Below are positions 1 through 11,019 of a DNA stretch of 64,000 nt, one piece after another. Source of the stretch: Isoetes taiwanensis (Eukaryota > Streptophyta > Lycopodiopsida > Isoetales > Isoetaceae); NCBI GenBank assembly GCA_021234155.1, contig JAJEKV010000013.1, forward strand, positions 6,011,925 to 6,075,924, written 5' to 3'. The position numbers and the translations under genes are program-made. The notes below the pieces were generated by a model. That model searched no databases. It was not told the DNA's origin and saw nothing but the letters and a program-made list of their open reading frames with translations. Position 1 is the stretch's first letter. Each line of letters opens with the position of its first letter.

Positions 1-649
1 CTTCTGACTTCACTTCTTTCTAGGAAAGTAGCTGCCATAATCTGATCATTTGTTTAATTTTATTTTCTTTGCTACTTAACGTGGCATTTTTGCTTCTATT
101 TTATGTGCTTTTTATTCAGATTTATAGATATTTTCTTTATTCATCACTTTTATTACGTCATTTCTTCTTAATCCCAATGTCTATCTTTTGTCGACAGAAC
201 CCACTATTTCATTTGCATGCTTTTTTTTACTATTCGGCTCGAAGTCTCAAGAAGTCTGGAACTTCATTTTATAAATAGAGATATTTGCCATGACAAATTT
301 TTGCCATAATACTTTTGGTTTGCAGGTTTAAATCCCATAGGCATGTGTTAACCGGTTGTAACCAGTAAGTTTTACTGTTGGCTTTCCACTTTTCCATACT
401 AGGTTGTAGGGACATGCCACGAGGCAACACCTAGTTCATCTTCCGACAAGAAACACAATTCAATTTCTATGTTGTAGTGACATATGATTTGTAACTAAAT
501 ACCTTGCCCTTTACTTTACAGGAAGGACTTTCCCAACGGTGGATTACTAGTACGATGGTTCTCGAGCGACCCACCACAAACTAAATGGTTGGCATTCTTG
601 AGCAACAACCCGATGATGTGAGTGGAGGAGATAGAGGTGCGAGCCCTCC
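1..649. other. AT-rich sequence without recognisable gene
   Basis: No coding trace, RNA gene or structured repeat was recognised. Only short chance ORFs are present. The 3' part (from about 600) leads directly into the LINE fragment. Confidence 0.6.
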
Positions 650-1020
650 CACACCCGGATTCAAACCCGACACTCCACCATTGATCACATTTTCGCATTC
701 TACAAATCTTGGTAGATAACAAGAACTGCCGACAAGACCTCTACTACTGCTTCGTTGACTTTGCAAAGGCTTCTGACACTGTGCTACGAAAAAAAGTTGT
801 AGGAAAGATCAAGACAGTTCGACACCGCTATATGGTTGAAAAATATGGTTTACAGGTCGTATGAGAAATGCTCAGGCAGGCTTACACTGTCAGGACAACC
901 TGTCAATAGTAGTATTGGGACCGTCAGAAATGCCTACTCTCTCCAATGTTATTTGGCCTTTACATTGATCATTGGAAAGGTGGCTTTTTGAGCAGGGAGG
1001 CAATAGAATTCAATTTGTAC
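650..1020 (+). mobile_element. LINE reverse-transcriptase fragment
   Basis: Three reverse-transcriptase blocks are readable on the plus strand after frameshifts. At 655-710 there is GFKPD followed by HSTIDHIFAFYK. At 717-790 there is NCRQDLYYCFVDFAKASDTV, which is RT motif A with its catalytic Asp. At 930-965 there is LSPMLFGLYIDH, the QGxPLSPxLF block of motif B. This order is that of plant non-LTR (L1/RTE-like) reverse transcriptase. The endonuclease, the YADD box and the 3' end are missing and at least two frame changes occur, so this is a dead fragment. Confidence 0.8.
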
Positions 1021-1077
1021 ATGGGTAAAAGCGCATTGTAGTGGATCACTTGGTATGTCCCCCTTGTCCCCAGGGCT

Positions 1078-1276
1078 CCAGATTGGGGGGGTTCCTCCCC
1101 AGAATTTCCGGTTGAAGTTGCTAAAATCCGGTTTCTTTATTAGATGCCGGAAAATTTCCGGTCAAAATTTTATAAAATCCTTGTTAAATCCGGCAAATTA
1201 GAGGATATTTTCTGAAAAATCCGGTAAGTAGCAACAAATCACGGCATTTTGCCGGTTTAAGCAAAATCTAATCTGG
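1078..1276. repeat. 199-bp CCGG-rich MITE-like sequence
   Basis: The segment starts CCAGATT (1078-1084) and ends AATCTGG (1270-1276), a 7-bp inverted repeat. Between them are about eight copies of an ATCCGG/TCCGG/GCCGG motif in both orientations. The flanks CAGGGCT and AGGCCTG are only roughly similar, so a target-site duplication is doubtful. It could be a small non-autonomous DNA element or simply a CCGG-rich spacer. Confidence 0.35.
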
Positions 1277-1298
1277 AGGCCTGCTTGTCCCCCCTCCC

Positions 1299-3028
1299 TT
1301 TTTTTTTTTTGAGGGATAAAAAATTGACTTTATTTACTTTAAAGGAATGGTACAAAGCCATGTGGCAGGGGTGTATCCATCTGCGAATCTGAGATGGAGA
1401 TAGCTACATGGCTCCTTCTTGCACTATTTCCTTGTTCATCCTAGTGTAATCTTAGGTAGGTGCCCCAAATTTCAACCTTTACTTCTTCTTCACTCTCGAA
1501 GACTAGCCTGAATTTTTTCAGCCTTTCATGTACTATATGTAGAAGTTGATATGGTGATATGTCTGCTTGATTCTCATCAAAGACCAAGGCGTTTCTCCTT
1601 TTCCATATTGACCATATTGTCCAGGCCCTAGCTATATGAAAGGCCACCTTCACCATTCTAGGGGGAGGATACCCAACAACAGTTCCTTGGTACCTAGCGG
1701 GTATTCAAAGCTATCCAGACTCCATGCCCATACTACTTGCAGCTTCTCACACTCCACTAGACAATGTTCTATGGATTCCTGTTCGGCCTCGCACAAGGGA
1801 CATACTGGGCTGACGTTGTTGTCCCATTTTGCGACTAGTTGATTGACCCTTGGAACCCTGTGTATCACTTGCCAGAGGAAAACATTTATCCATGGGGGTA
1901 GATATTTCTGCCACGCATCTCTCCATATGTTTTTGAGGTTTTCCTCCGTGACTACTATATCCCATTTGGTAGGTATTGGAAGTAAAGTAAACCCTGAGTC
2001 CTCAGGCTTCTGTAACTTGATTTCACAAACTTATTTGGCAAAATCGCAGGGTGCAAAACCCATGGATTTTGATCTCCTGTAGTTATAGTGTTTGGGAGTA
2101 CTGTGGCCACACATTCCCATATTGTTTTGTCTGCGTCCTTTAAGGCAAAGCGTACCTGAAATTCTGCCCAACTGACTAATTGTTCTCCCTTGTACCATTG
2201 AGCGCAAGAATCTATTCCACAGTTTTTCCACCTCTTTACGATCCTTGCATCAGCCACCATACCTAAGGGGCCTTGTTTATTGTGCAGTACCACTGGTACC
2301 CACCATGGCGGGGAAGTCTCTGCTTCGAATTTGTTGATATCAAGCGTAAATAGCTTTTTTTATGATTTGCCAAGCCGAAATTAATCCCTTCAGGAATGGA
2401 GAAGCATCTCTACATGGCTTAAGATCAAAAAAGAGTGACCATGGGAGTGATACTTTGACGGAGGGCTTACTATGCTTACATGACGCTAATAGGGCCTGGT
2501 TGATGAGATGCATACCTGAAGACTTCACCTCTTTCTGTATGATCATCCATATGAATTTGGCTATTATTACTTTGCTCTGTAATGATATGTCGACCATTCC
2601 AATTCCTCCTTCTGCCTTATCTCTCTTGCACTTCCACCAAGCGATTTTGACCACTTTGCCCCTTCTTCATTCCCTCCCGGACAAAGTTGCGGATTAGCCC
2701 TTCTAATTCTGTGTCTTCTCCTTTGGGGCTAGTAAGATTGATGGCGTGTAGACATGAGTATTGCTTAACACATGTTTTGCCACAGTAATTCGACCTGCAA
2801 GTGATAGCTTTGCCACCTTCCACCAATTTAAGTGTTTCTGTAGGCCTAGTAGTATTTCAACCCATATTTGTGCATTCGCGATATTAATGCCCACTGGAAC
2901 TCCTAATAGGTTGGAATGCTCACCCTCTGGGATTATTTTCCATGGTAGGATTGTCAAGTATGTGGGATCACGGTTCTTCCAAGCGGCAATTTAATGCTTT
3001 GCGCATTTTTCGGTTTATGAGACATCCT
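1299..3028 (-). mobile_element. 5'-truncated LINE (RT C-terminal half, zf-RVT, poly-A)
   Basis: Read on the minus strand. About 2,950-2,710 encodes LLGVPVG and WWKVAKLSLAGRITVAKHVL, the thumb-side region of LINE RT. About 2,654-2,340 encodes IAWWKCKRDKAEGGIGMVD. About 2,293-1,955 is the next stretch. About 1,868-1,650 is the zinc-binding RT domain with CPLCEAEQESIEHCLVEC. About 1,656-1,441 is the WxIWKRRN tail. The element ends in an A-tract (plus-strand T at 1,299-1,310). All upstream domains are missing, which is typical of 5'-truncated retrotransposition. A candidate target duplication (CCTCCCTTTT) lies beside the poly-T and again near 3,028-3,039. The reading frame is broken several times. 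Confidence 0.88.
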
Positions 3029-3040
3029 CCCTCCCTTTTG

Positions 3041-3400
3041 TGATGAGAGGATGGCACCAAATTGTGGCATCAACCATAATGATTGTCAAAAATATTATAG
3101 TAAATGCCAAAAATAGTTAGTAACTGCCAAATTTAGATTCAGTGATCCAATTCAAATTCCTAACAAACTGATAGGAATGCATTTAGTTCAATTCGGTGGT
3201 ATCAAAGTTCTTTTAAATGCCTAAAGATATTTGATGTTTTCTGAAAAAAAAAATAAATCGACAAGTTTTCTTAAGAAATAAGTAAGAGCGTTGTTTATCG
3301 TAGAGTTGTTCGTGTTTTGATTTCTGTGAACTACAAGATATTTGTTTGAATCGCACGCATGATTTCAGAGTTAGCTATGGCCTTTACTTAATGAAGCAAA
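3041..3400. other. Intergenic, nothing recognised
   Basis: AT-rich sequence with no coding or repeat structure seen between the LINE insertion and the foldback at 3,411. Confidence 0.6.
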
Positions 3401-3410
3401 ACCTTGAATG

Positions 3411-3506
3411 CTTTGATGCTCCTTGGCCAGTTACCAATCCTAAAGAACCACACATTAAAAAAATGTGTGTCTTGGGGTTGGTATGATTGCTCAGGGAGCA
3501 TCAAAG
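3411..3506 (+). ncRNA. miRNA-precursor-like foldback (96 nt)
   Basis: The left arm (3,411-3,456) and right arm (3,464-3,506) are near-complementary over about 45 nt around a 7-A loop. The terminal CTTTGATGCTCC pairs perfectly with GGAGCATCAAAG, and the loop-proximal CACATT pairs with AATGTG. Mismatches and one or two small bulges are spread through the middle. Size, small loop and stem length fit a plant MIRNA precursor, but also a very small MITE. The stem does not match any miRNA family I can name with confidence. No promoter was identified. Confidence 0.45.
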
Positions 3507-3866
3507 ATTTTTAATGTTTATCTCAATTCCTTCTTGGTTCTTTCAGATGCATGGGTTAATTGCCATTGAAACATTGCAATTTCTTTTGTGAAGCCAAAGT
3601 GATATCATAGCCAGCTAAATAATTATCAACTAGAGTCTAGTATCAATAATCCTTTTTTTATTTGTATAATGAAAGGTAATGTATCTTTATAATGATGTTT
3701 TAGGATAATATTATAGGATAAAATATAGTATGATATTCTGGAGTACAAAATGATTTAATTGATTTGATGAGCATTAAATATTGTTGGCCATAAAAATTTC
3801 TAGCATATAAGCTCATGCATGCCCGCGAAAATTGCATTCCTTCCATTTTTGTTCTCTGCCCAAGCC

Positions 3867-4212
3867 ATGAAGCGGAAGTGCTTCATTTATCAGCTTTCGC
3901 ATGAAGAACCCGAGGTCTCTTCCAAAAGACCTCGGGTCGAATTTCCTCACATTAAGTTCTTTTTGTAGAAACCCTCTAGTTTCAACTCAGAGGATGAGGA
4001 TGAGGATGAGAAAAAGATGAAGAATCCAAACTGGATGATTGAGAATGGATCACAGCTTTGCTTCAAGATTGGCTCGTCTCAGAATCAGATAATGAGTGGA
4101 GGAGGAGGAGGAGGAGGAGGAGGAGGAGGAGGTGGTGGTGGTGGTGGTGAATTTTTGCTTGACTTACAAAGGACGCCTCAGGTTTGCATATTTTGTTTCC
4201 TTTCCTTTTCAT
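3867..4212 (+). pseudogene. ORF with nuclear-signal-like motif, acidic stretch and poly-Gly run
   Basis: From ATG 3,867 one frame runs to about 4,212 with a single in-frame TAG near 3,966. It encodes MKRKCFIYQL, then SSKRPRVEF (a basic cluster like a nuclear localisation signal), then after the stop an acidic SEDEDEDEKK, a short conserved-looking stretch, and about 17 glycines from a (GGA)n(GGT)n microsatellite. A GT donor-like site follows the CAG at about 4,190. The part of the basic-cluster coding sequence at 3,909-3,936 is itself a perfect 10-bp hairpin. I do not recognise the family. It may be a decayed first exon. Confidence 0.35.
4098..4149. repeat. (GGA)n(GGT)n trinucleotide microsatellite
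   Basis: A run of GGA triplets passes into GGT triplets. In one frame it encodes glycine. The right end of this run and the following 80 bp were copied to 12,993-13,080. Confidence 0.95.
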
Positions 4213-4229
4213 AATTTACTTTTTGGGTT

Positions 4230-5023
4230 GCCCCTAGGGGGGCAAACCCTTGTTTATGTGGGTTTTTGGCATATCCTAAGTATATGCTAGAATATCCCTA
4301 GGATATGCTGGTGACTACTACAAACCTATTCTACCCTGTAAATTCTCGGTCACCTGCGTTGTGGGTCAGGGATGCTTGAACCGGGTAACTGCCATTTTCT
4401 TTCTTTTTGGTTTCACTTGCTTCCATTTGCTCTTTCTCTTTGCCTTGCACCAGATTTTGCTCTTTCCTTTTTCTGTTCCGATGGGTTTCAACCTGATTTG
4501 CTCGCCCTTGCTGGATCGCCAGTTGCTTCTGCTTGCTTCTGACTTCTCTAGAATCATGTCCAGGCTAGGCCTATCTCGCCCATTAAGGGCTTACTTTAGC
4601 GTGGTTCCAAGCCTGAATCAATTTTCAGTCTTCATTATGTGTTGGTTGATCCGTTTGATCAATAGGATGAGATTGGGTTCTGTGTGCTCACACTTGCCGT
4701 TTGATCAATAGAAAGAGCTTCCAACCATAATTTTGCTGGCCGGATTCTAGCAGGACCATCCCTGGCCTCTCTGGCCCCTTTATTCTGAATCAATCCTGGC
4801 TGGAAGTCTGCGATTGCCTCTGACTTAGTCGATCATTTGGAGCTGGAGCCGACTTCGATTTGTTATTTCTACGGCTTGTGGTTTGGTATGCTGATAGGTT
4901 TAACTCTTGTGGCTGTACAAAGAGGTGATTTATCTTCTTCCTGCCCATTCCCATTGCCAAACATATTGCCTTTCACTATTTATTAGCAGTTTTTCTAAAC
5001 CCTGAGTTGTTTGTTGTTTGCAG
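4230..5023. other. Intron-like or intergenic T-rich sequence
   Basis: Pyrimidine-rich sequence with chance ORFs only. It could be the intron linking the ORF at 3,867 with the exon-like ORF at 5,024, but the splice phases of those two do not agree. Confidence 0.4.
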
Positions 5024-5141
5024 ATCCTACATCCAACTTAATCAGGAAACCAAACCAACTGTAGCCCCGGTGGATCAAAAGGACCAGCTATTTCTCTGGC
5101 AAGATATTCAATTAGGTGCTCTGCAAACCTATGATAATTAA
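5024..5141 (+). CDS. Possible terminal exon, unknown protein
   Basis: A TTTGCAG acceptor at 5,017-5,023 is followed by an open frame SYIQLNQETKPTVAPVDQ continuing to a TAA at 5,139-5,141. The composition looks like a genuine C-terminus, but the upstream exon is not established and no family is recognised. Confidence 0.25.
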
Positions 5142-5304
5142 AGGCAGACTTTGGCATATCAGCGCAGTGGGGTTTTGCTCACAAAATTGAGGTCATTGGT
5201 GTTTTCAATGCGTAGCATAGTCTGTGAATGTTATATGAGTTTTAAATTTATGCATGTTGTGTCTTATTCTAAGCACCAGGGTTTGCACAAATTGAATATG
5301 CAGT

Positions 5305-6260
5305 GCAGCAATTATGGAATTCCACGACTGCAAATCCGGATTTGTCAATCTATCGAATGATCTTTGGGCATCATCAAGTCTTTTGCACTTGCCATACATG
5401 TTAACGACTGCAGTAGCAACAATGGCATCAGTGCAAAACTGACTATCCATGATATATGCATGGTTGTGTTTTCCTTCTGCTAAAGATGTAAGTTCTGAGC
5501 ATGCTTTTAAGATAGTAACATAAGTAATTCTATCAGATTCTCTACTTTTTAGTAAATGCCTACTCTAAGGCATTTCTTCCATTTCCATTATGGATGTAAG
5601 CAGTAATAATTGCATTCCATAACACTATATCTCTCTCAGACATCCTGTTAAACAACATCTTCGCAACTTCTAGACTTCCAGACTGTCCGTACATGATAAT
5701 AAGAGCAGTTCTGACAGCTATATTTGATTCAAAGCCACTGCGAAGTATGCAGGAATGGATCCACTTGCCTTCTCTTAAATTTCCCAAAGAGGTGCATGCA
5801 TCTAATATACCCACAAATGCAATTTTATCTGCAATAATGGGCTGAGATTCCATCTGTTTGAATAGTTGAAGAGCCTCCTTTCCATTCTCATTTTGGGCAT
5901 ATGATGAGATCATGGTACTCCAGGAGACAACATTCCGCTCGGACATTCTTTCGAAGACCACCTTGCATCACTTAAACTGCCATACTTGGAGTACATGCTT
6001 ACAAGGGTCGTACCAACTACAACATCCAGGTCCAATTCACTATTTTCAATGCAATAATATACCCTCCTATCCTCTTCAAGGATTTCCAAGTAGGAACATG
6101 CATGCTGAACGTATATTTATTGGGTTTTACACCATGCTGCATTCTCCAAAACAACCAAATTGCCCCTTCTGCCTGCCCAAGCCTGACATATGCAGCGATC
6201 ATGATATTCCATGAGAAAATTTATTCTCAAGATCAAGGAATGCTAGTTGCTCAAATCTTG
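5305..6260 (-). pseudogene. PLS-type pentatricopeptide-repeat pseudogene
   Basis: PPR proteins are organellar RNA-binding proteins. Minus-strand blocks in order include: 6,202-6,017 (MIAAYVRLGQAEGAIWLF); about 6,015-5,560 (TTLVSMYSKYGSLSDAR, then RMSERNVVSWSTMISSYAQ, KIAFVGILDACTSLGNLREG and RTALIIMYGQSGSLEVAK); and about 5,520-5,310 (RITYVTILKACSELTSLAEG, then ATAVVNMYGKCKRLDDAQ). The VVSWSTMI, DACTSLG and MYGKC signatures are those of P, L and S repeats. At least three one-base frame changes break it (near 6,200, 5,965 and 5,555). Neither a start nor an E/DYW tail is present. It is either a young pseudogene fragment or a gene broken by assembly indels. Confidence 0.85.
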
Positions 6261-6529
6261 TGTTCTGATTTGCCAAATTCTCCATCATATTGTATGGCAT
6301 TCTACTTTGCAAGTTTCACTTGTGATACAAGTAGCAATCATATTTTCCACAAGCTACAGCAATATTTGCCATTGTGCAATTATTGTGGATGAGGTTCTTT
6401 ACACAATAGTTGACATGTTTTATGTCCTAAGCGAGAAAATACCTGCTACTATACAAACCACTAATTATTTTGCTAGTTGTGGGGTGATTTTGCCTCTACT
6501 TGCTCTGTTTTGTAAGGTTGAATTTTCTG

Positions 6530-7890
6530 TTATACGTGGATCAGGACCCAACGAAACAGAAGCATGGTTGAGGCCACTGTATTTAGCAAGTAGACTTCTA
6601 GCTGCTCGAACTATTGGGCAGCTTTTACTGGCAGGAAATGGTGTGAGTAGACGGGCAAAGCTACTGAAAGATTTAGCAGAAAGGAAGAGTTATACAAATG
6701 TTGCTTCACATGAGAAAGCTGCTCTGGGCACAGGAATTGGTGAGGTCACTGATATGTATGAATTGTTGAATGCTATTGAGCATAGCAGAGAAGATGAGCA
6801 CAAACCATTATTCATTCATACCCTATTATTTCTACGCCCATTTGATATTTTATCAACAATTGCCCGCAATCCAGAAGAAGCTTGCAGAGTATATGATGGG
6901 GATTTCCTGTCTCCTTGGCTTGTATGGAATGAGTACTTGCGGGTAAGAGTTAGAACTACTTTCGCAAAATAAGCAACAAAGGTCCAAAACCTTGTACATA
7001 ACAAAGAAATATGTGGTCTTCCCCATGGTCACTAGTGTGCCCAAGACCAATATTTCTGCGTTATGTACTTGTAACTATTTCAAGTAAAGAATGCAGACCT
7101 ACCTATAGAGATGATGGATATGATGATTATGCAAGAGAGCTGTATCTGGGAGGATTTTTTGTTGATCAATTCCTTCGACAAACATGCCTTCAATTCAATA
7201 CTAGAAGGCCGCTTTGTTCAAGAGATTCAAAAAATGTTAGTTGTTGGGTTTTCAACTGACGGCTTATAGGCTTATGTACTGATCAGCTTACCTTTGATGA
7301 TCGAAGAAGGTTGTTGTTAGCCCCGTTGCTTCTTTTTAGACTTTGGCCTTCTCTTTTATCAGGCAATTCCAACATTGACATCTTTCTCCCCTTGTGTGAT
7401 CTGATAAGTAGCTTAAATGGTCAGTGCCGAGCTCTTGCTCAACCTGTAATGTTGTTACTCCACTGCACTGCTACACACTCTGATATAGCATAGCAGATTA
7501 CATGATATCTAAGGAACTCATCCATACTGTGGCATCTTTTCTCACACTGAATATTTCAATCTCTGATGCTGGTAAAACTAGTACTGGTCGAAGTCTATGC
7601 AGCCTTATGCTGTTATTAAGACTGCTGATACTAAGTAGCAGCACCACGGATATTGTATCGAGGGAAAGAATCCTTCCAAAGTTTCTAGATTTGGTCCTGG
7701 ACTTTGGGGGTTCATCCATTGTAAGAAATCGTCAGTAATGTGTGAAGATAAACGACGAGGGCAGGACGTAAAGAGTTCTTGAAAATTTTGGTCCAAAATC
7801 CTGGAATGGTTATGGTGCATGGAACATCCTACCTGGCAGCATACAAGATGAAGTAGTTTCCGCGAGAACAATTGAACACTTTTTGGTAAC
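6530..7890 (+). pseudogene. GRV2/RME-8 (DNAJC13)-like gene fragment
   Basis: GRV2/RME-8 proteins are very large J-domain proteins of endosomal trafficking. An open stretch at 6,530-6,960 (starting GPNETEAWLRPLYLASRLLA) ends at a good GTAAGAG donor. The next block (7,090-7,260) has RELYLGGFFVDQFLRQ, which resembles the RDExxVGGxYVRLFL block of this family. 7,290-7,490 resembles the following LLLSAALVSLLRVHP stretch. 7,500-7,740 is again helical-repeat-like (ASFLTLNISISDAGK). The order of blocks fits the family, but the splice phase between the first two does not join and stops interrupt the third. The assignment rests on remembered family motifs and is moderate. Confidence 0.5.
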
Positions 7891-7899
7891 ATCAGTTTA

Positions 7900-9717
7900 C
7901 AATTGAATACTTTTTGGAATATCGGTTTCCTAGTAATTGGAGCAACAATGAAACAAACGGTACAGAGTCAATTAGGTTCCCATAACATGACCTTGTCTCT
8001 CAACTATTAACTAGTCATGAAAACGATAATCTCGAATGTAATAAAATGCACGTTACAGTCACACACCTAAAATACAAAATTCTTGCTAAAATACAATTTT
8101 CTCTGATGCTTCTCATTGAGCAAATTTCTTAGTGCCAATTGCACTACCCCCTTCCAAAGGTTTTCTAGGTCCATTTAAATGTGACCAACTTAAGTACAGG
8201 TTAGGAACAACAAATAATTCTAAGGCTAGGATAAGCCACTGAGGTCAGGATCAACAAACAATGCTAGGATAACCAGTAATCACTTCTATTAGGCCAACTC
8301 GTCAGAGGATGAGGCCTTTGTGCATATTTATCAGCTTGAATGGAATGGATATGGGGAAAGAATATAAGAAAATAACTACAGTAGTTATCACCCCAATTGG
8401 TACTTATTTTAATAACTAACACATTCCAACATCATGGGCGCATACTTTAGCAAACAAGAAGAAGCAAGGTCAATATAAAATGCATAACACTGCAGTGTTC
8501 TCACATAAATTTGTACTACCCTCCAATGTCCAAAGTAAAGAAGGAATTGCTCGGCCAATAAAATTTTTTAATTGTATTATCAGACATTGCTACCATAAAT
8601 AAGAAAACCATGTATCAGACTCAAAATACAAAAGCTCGTATTATCCACCAGCAACATTAGAAGCTTGGCCAGCTACTCGCGTGAATACTGCTCGATATGC
8701 CTATCCATGATTTTTGGCAACCTTTTGCCCGTCCAGTGTTTTTTTTTTTTGCTACATCATCAAACATTGTTGTTTTGTTATAAACAACAAGCAACCATGT
8801 AGTGGATCCAACTATGGTGTTGTTAGACTACGTGTTTGGACAATGTCCTTATTGCTTTATGTTTTTTTGTTTATTAAAATACATTTTTTTTGTAGAAGGC
8901 TAGCATAAGAGTAATCTCGATAATTATAGGATATAGAGCTAGGTACGAATTTGATAGGTTCGAGATTTTACTTTAATTGCAGAAATGGTATCTAACCTTA
9001 AACAGACAATGAAAGCAGTTGTAATGCCGTACAAATTCTAGCTCCTATTTCTATGTGGTTGTATTTGCAGCATACAACTTGGAGTTCTACACGAACATAC
9101 AATGACTTACATTCTAGAAGATACAACTTGGAGTTCTACAAGGACATACACTGACTTACACTCTAGAAAATACAGGCCAGTGTATGAAGTTGCGAGTTAA
9201 TATTTTTCCTTATCCAGGCTTACATTTAATATTATTGGCTTCATAGAACTTACAAAGAGTTATGCGGTTATTGAAGACTATTCACTATTCTACTTTAACA
9301 TGCTTAGAAATTTAATTCGCAAGGGTATTGCATCATTCCCTCTAACTATAAGCTAGAGATTGTGCAAGTGATTACATCGTAAACTTAAGCTACTGGAATC
9401 CAAAAACACATCTAGGCTATAAGTTATGACTCAAGCATTCTTACATCATATTGATGCCAATATCTAGCATTATAACAGGGGTTTTTTTTTTATGATTTTA
9501 TACGCTTTTTGGCATGGTTTTCATATGATTTCACGGGCGTATTCACGTGGGCGTACTAAACGGTATTTCTAGAGTGCACCCATTTGTTAGCCATTGATTT
9601 TAAAGAAGAGGGAAAATCGTGTGGTTGTGGGGCTTTTATTGTTTGCATGTTTTTTTAGTTTAGGTTTTAAATATTAGGTTAATATTAGAAAAAGCAAAAA
9701 AAAAAACCAAGGGGGAC
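7900..9717. other. Intergenic, AT-rich
   Basis: No gene seen. The only structure is a 49-bp unit repeated twice in tandem (9,072-9,120 and 9,121-9,169), plus short T-runs. Confidence 0.6.
9072..9169. repeat. Tandem duplication, 49 bp x 2
   Basis: Both units begin ATACAACTTGGAGTTCTACA and differ at only a few positions. Confidence 0.9.
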
Positions 9718-10650
9718 ATGCAACGATCTTCTCTTCCTCATTTGAGCTCGAACTTTCGGCATTCTACACACAGACATGGCCAAGGGTTTGTAGCTGTGAG
9801 GGAAAAATTTGTCTGCCGGGCTTTGGCCGGTTATGGGCATGATTTGTATCATCTTCTTGGAGTTGAGAGTGATGCTTCTGAGCAAGAAATTAAAAGGGCG
9901 TATAGATGGCTTCAAAAAAAGTGGCCGGGAAGAAATATTCTTATGGGCATGATTTGTATCATCTTCTTGGAGTTGAGAGTGATGCTTCTGAGCAAGAAAT
10001 TAAAAGGGCGTATAGATGGCTTCAAAAAAAGTGCCATCCTGATATAGCCGGACAAGTAGATCATGATATGGCTATTTTGTTGAATGAAGCTTATTCAATT
10101 CTCATCAACGCTGCTTCAAGATCAATATATGATGCGGTATGTTATTTTTATGTCTAGGAAGCATAATTCGTAATGGTTTGCTAAAATTTGTCATATTGTT
10201 ACGTGGTGTAGGAGAGAGCAGAATGGGACGAATGTGAGGGATACAGGGGAGCCTTTATATTCAACCTGGTTTGGACCTGCAAATGAAGAAAAGGCCATCT
10301 TTGTGGATGAAAACCACTGCGTTGGATGCTTGAAATGTGCCCTAATTGCATCTAATACATTTTCTATTGAGAACAGACATGGAAGAGCAAGAGCTGTGGC
10401 CCAGTGGGTTGATTCAGAAGCCATCATTCACAATGCTGTTATTGGAACTCTAGGTTTTCAGGAGCCCCATCGGATCTGCTTCCCCATCAGACTAAGGCAA
10501 GGAACGGCTACAGAAGGAATCGGTTTCTTCCAGATGGACTGCGAAAACAAACTTCAATTGTGCAAAAAGCAGCTTAAGGATTATGTCATTCAACGGCTTG
10601 TTGCTTCGAACCCCTTTATTCATTTTGAAGCGTATTATGCTAGATATTGA
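9718..10650 (+). pseudogene. Chloroplast J-domain/ferredoxin-like protein (DJC76/77/82 type), broken
   Basis: This plant family joins a J-domain to a 4Fe-4S ferredoxin-like domain in plastids. From ATG 9,718 a Ser/Arg/His-rich leader of about 38 residues, plausible as a transit peptide, precedes the J-domain (YHLLGVESDASEQEIKRAYR, HPD at about 10,032). A GT donor at about 10,138 and an AG at about 10,212 bound an intron. The second exon holds FVDENHCVGCLKCALIASNT and GRARAVAQW, the CxxCxxC iron-sulfur block with the family's GRARVVAQW. The final CPVDC cluster Cys pair is not found. Two lesions: a 93-bp part of the J-domain is duplicated with period 110 bp, which shifts frame; and a frame change lies near 10,240, before TGEPLYSTWFGP. 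Confidence 0.8.
9831..10033 (+). repeat. Exact 93-bp direct duplication inside the J-domain exon
   Basis: 9,831-9,923 and 9,941-10,033 are identical, separated by 17 bp, so the period is 110 bp and not a multiple of three. The identity implies a recent event (or an assembly artefact). Confidence 0.95.
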
Positions 10651-10695
10651 GATAGCACCTAGGTGTGTTGCTTTGTATTCGTTTGCTTAGTTGCA

Positions 10696-10956
10696 GAAGA
10701 CTGAAGAGGGCTACGAAATTGTACTGAGGAGAAGAGTGATTTTGCCCTTCAAGATTATGGCAAATCTTATTGCAGGAGGCTTTAACCGACTTGAAAGATC
10801 TGAAAAAAAAAAATAGAGCAGATTTTGTTATTGCTGTTGGATCAGAGCAGAAGGTAATTCTTGAGCTTGATTTGCAAATTTTAAAAGTGCCAGAATTTAA
10901 GAGTGGCAGATTAAGCAAGTTAGAAATGCAGTTTTTAAATGCCAGGTAAGTTACAA
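10696..10956 (+). other. Exon-like open stretches, unknown
   Basis: Two overlapping frames are open: KTEEGYEIVLRRRVILPF after a TTGCAG at about 10,694, and EALTDLKDLKKKNRADFV running to a TAA near 10,950. They follow the J-domain/ferredoxin remnant and could be decayed downstream exons. No family is recognised. Confidence 0.25.
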
Positions 10957-11019
10957 TCTGCCTTTATGTGATTTCTATTTTATGTAGTTCCACATTTCCT
11001 TCCCATAAGGATTTATTTG

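Noticed and set aside
3411-3506. Assignment of the hairpin to miR159/319 because of GGAGC
   Set aside because: The similarity is limited to a few bases and the rest of the mature region does not fit.
4096-4290. Second ORF over the GGA/GGT tract encoding poly-Glu/poly-Val
   Set aside because: Frame artefact of the trinucleotide microsatellite; the other frame has a longer protein-like context.
6247-6972. One 241-codon ORF across 6,247-6,972
   Set aside because: Its first third is antisense to the PPR remnant; only the part after about 6,530 looks coding, so a single gene over the whole span is unlikely.
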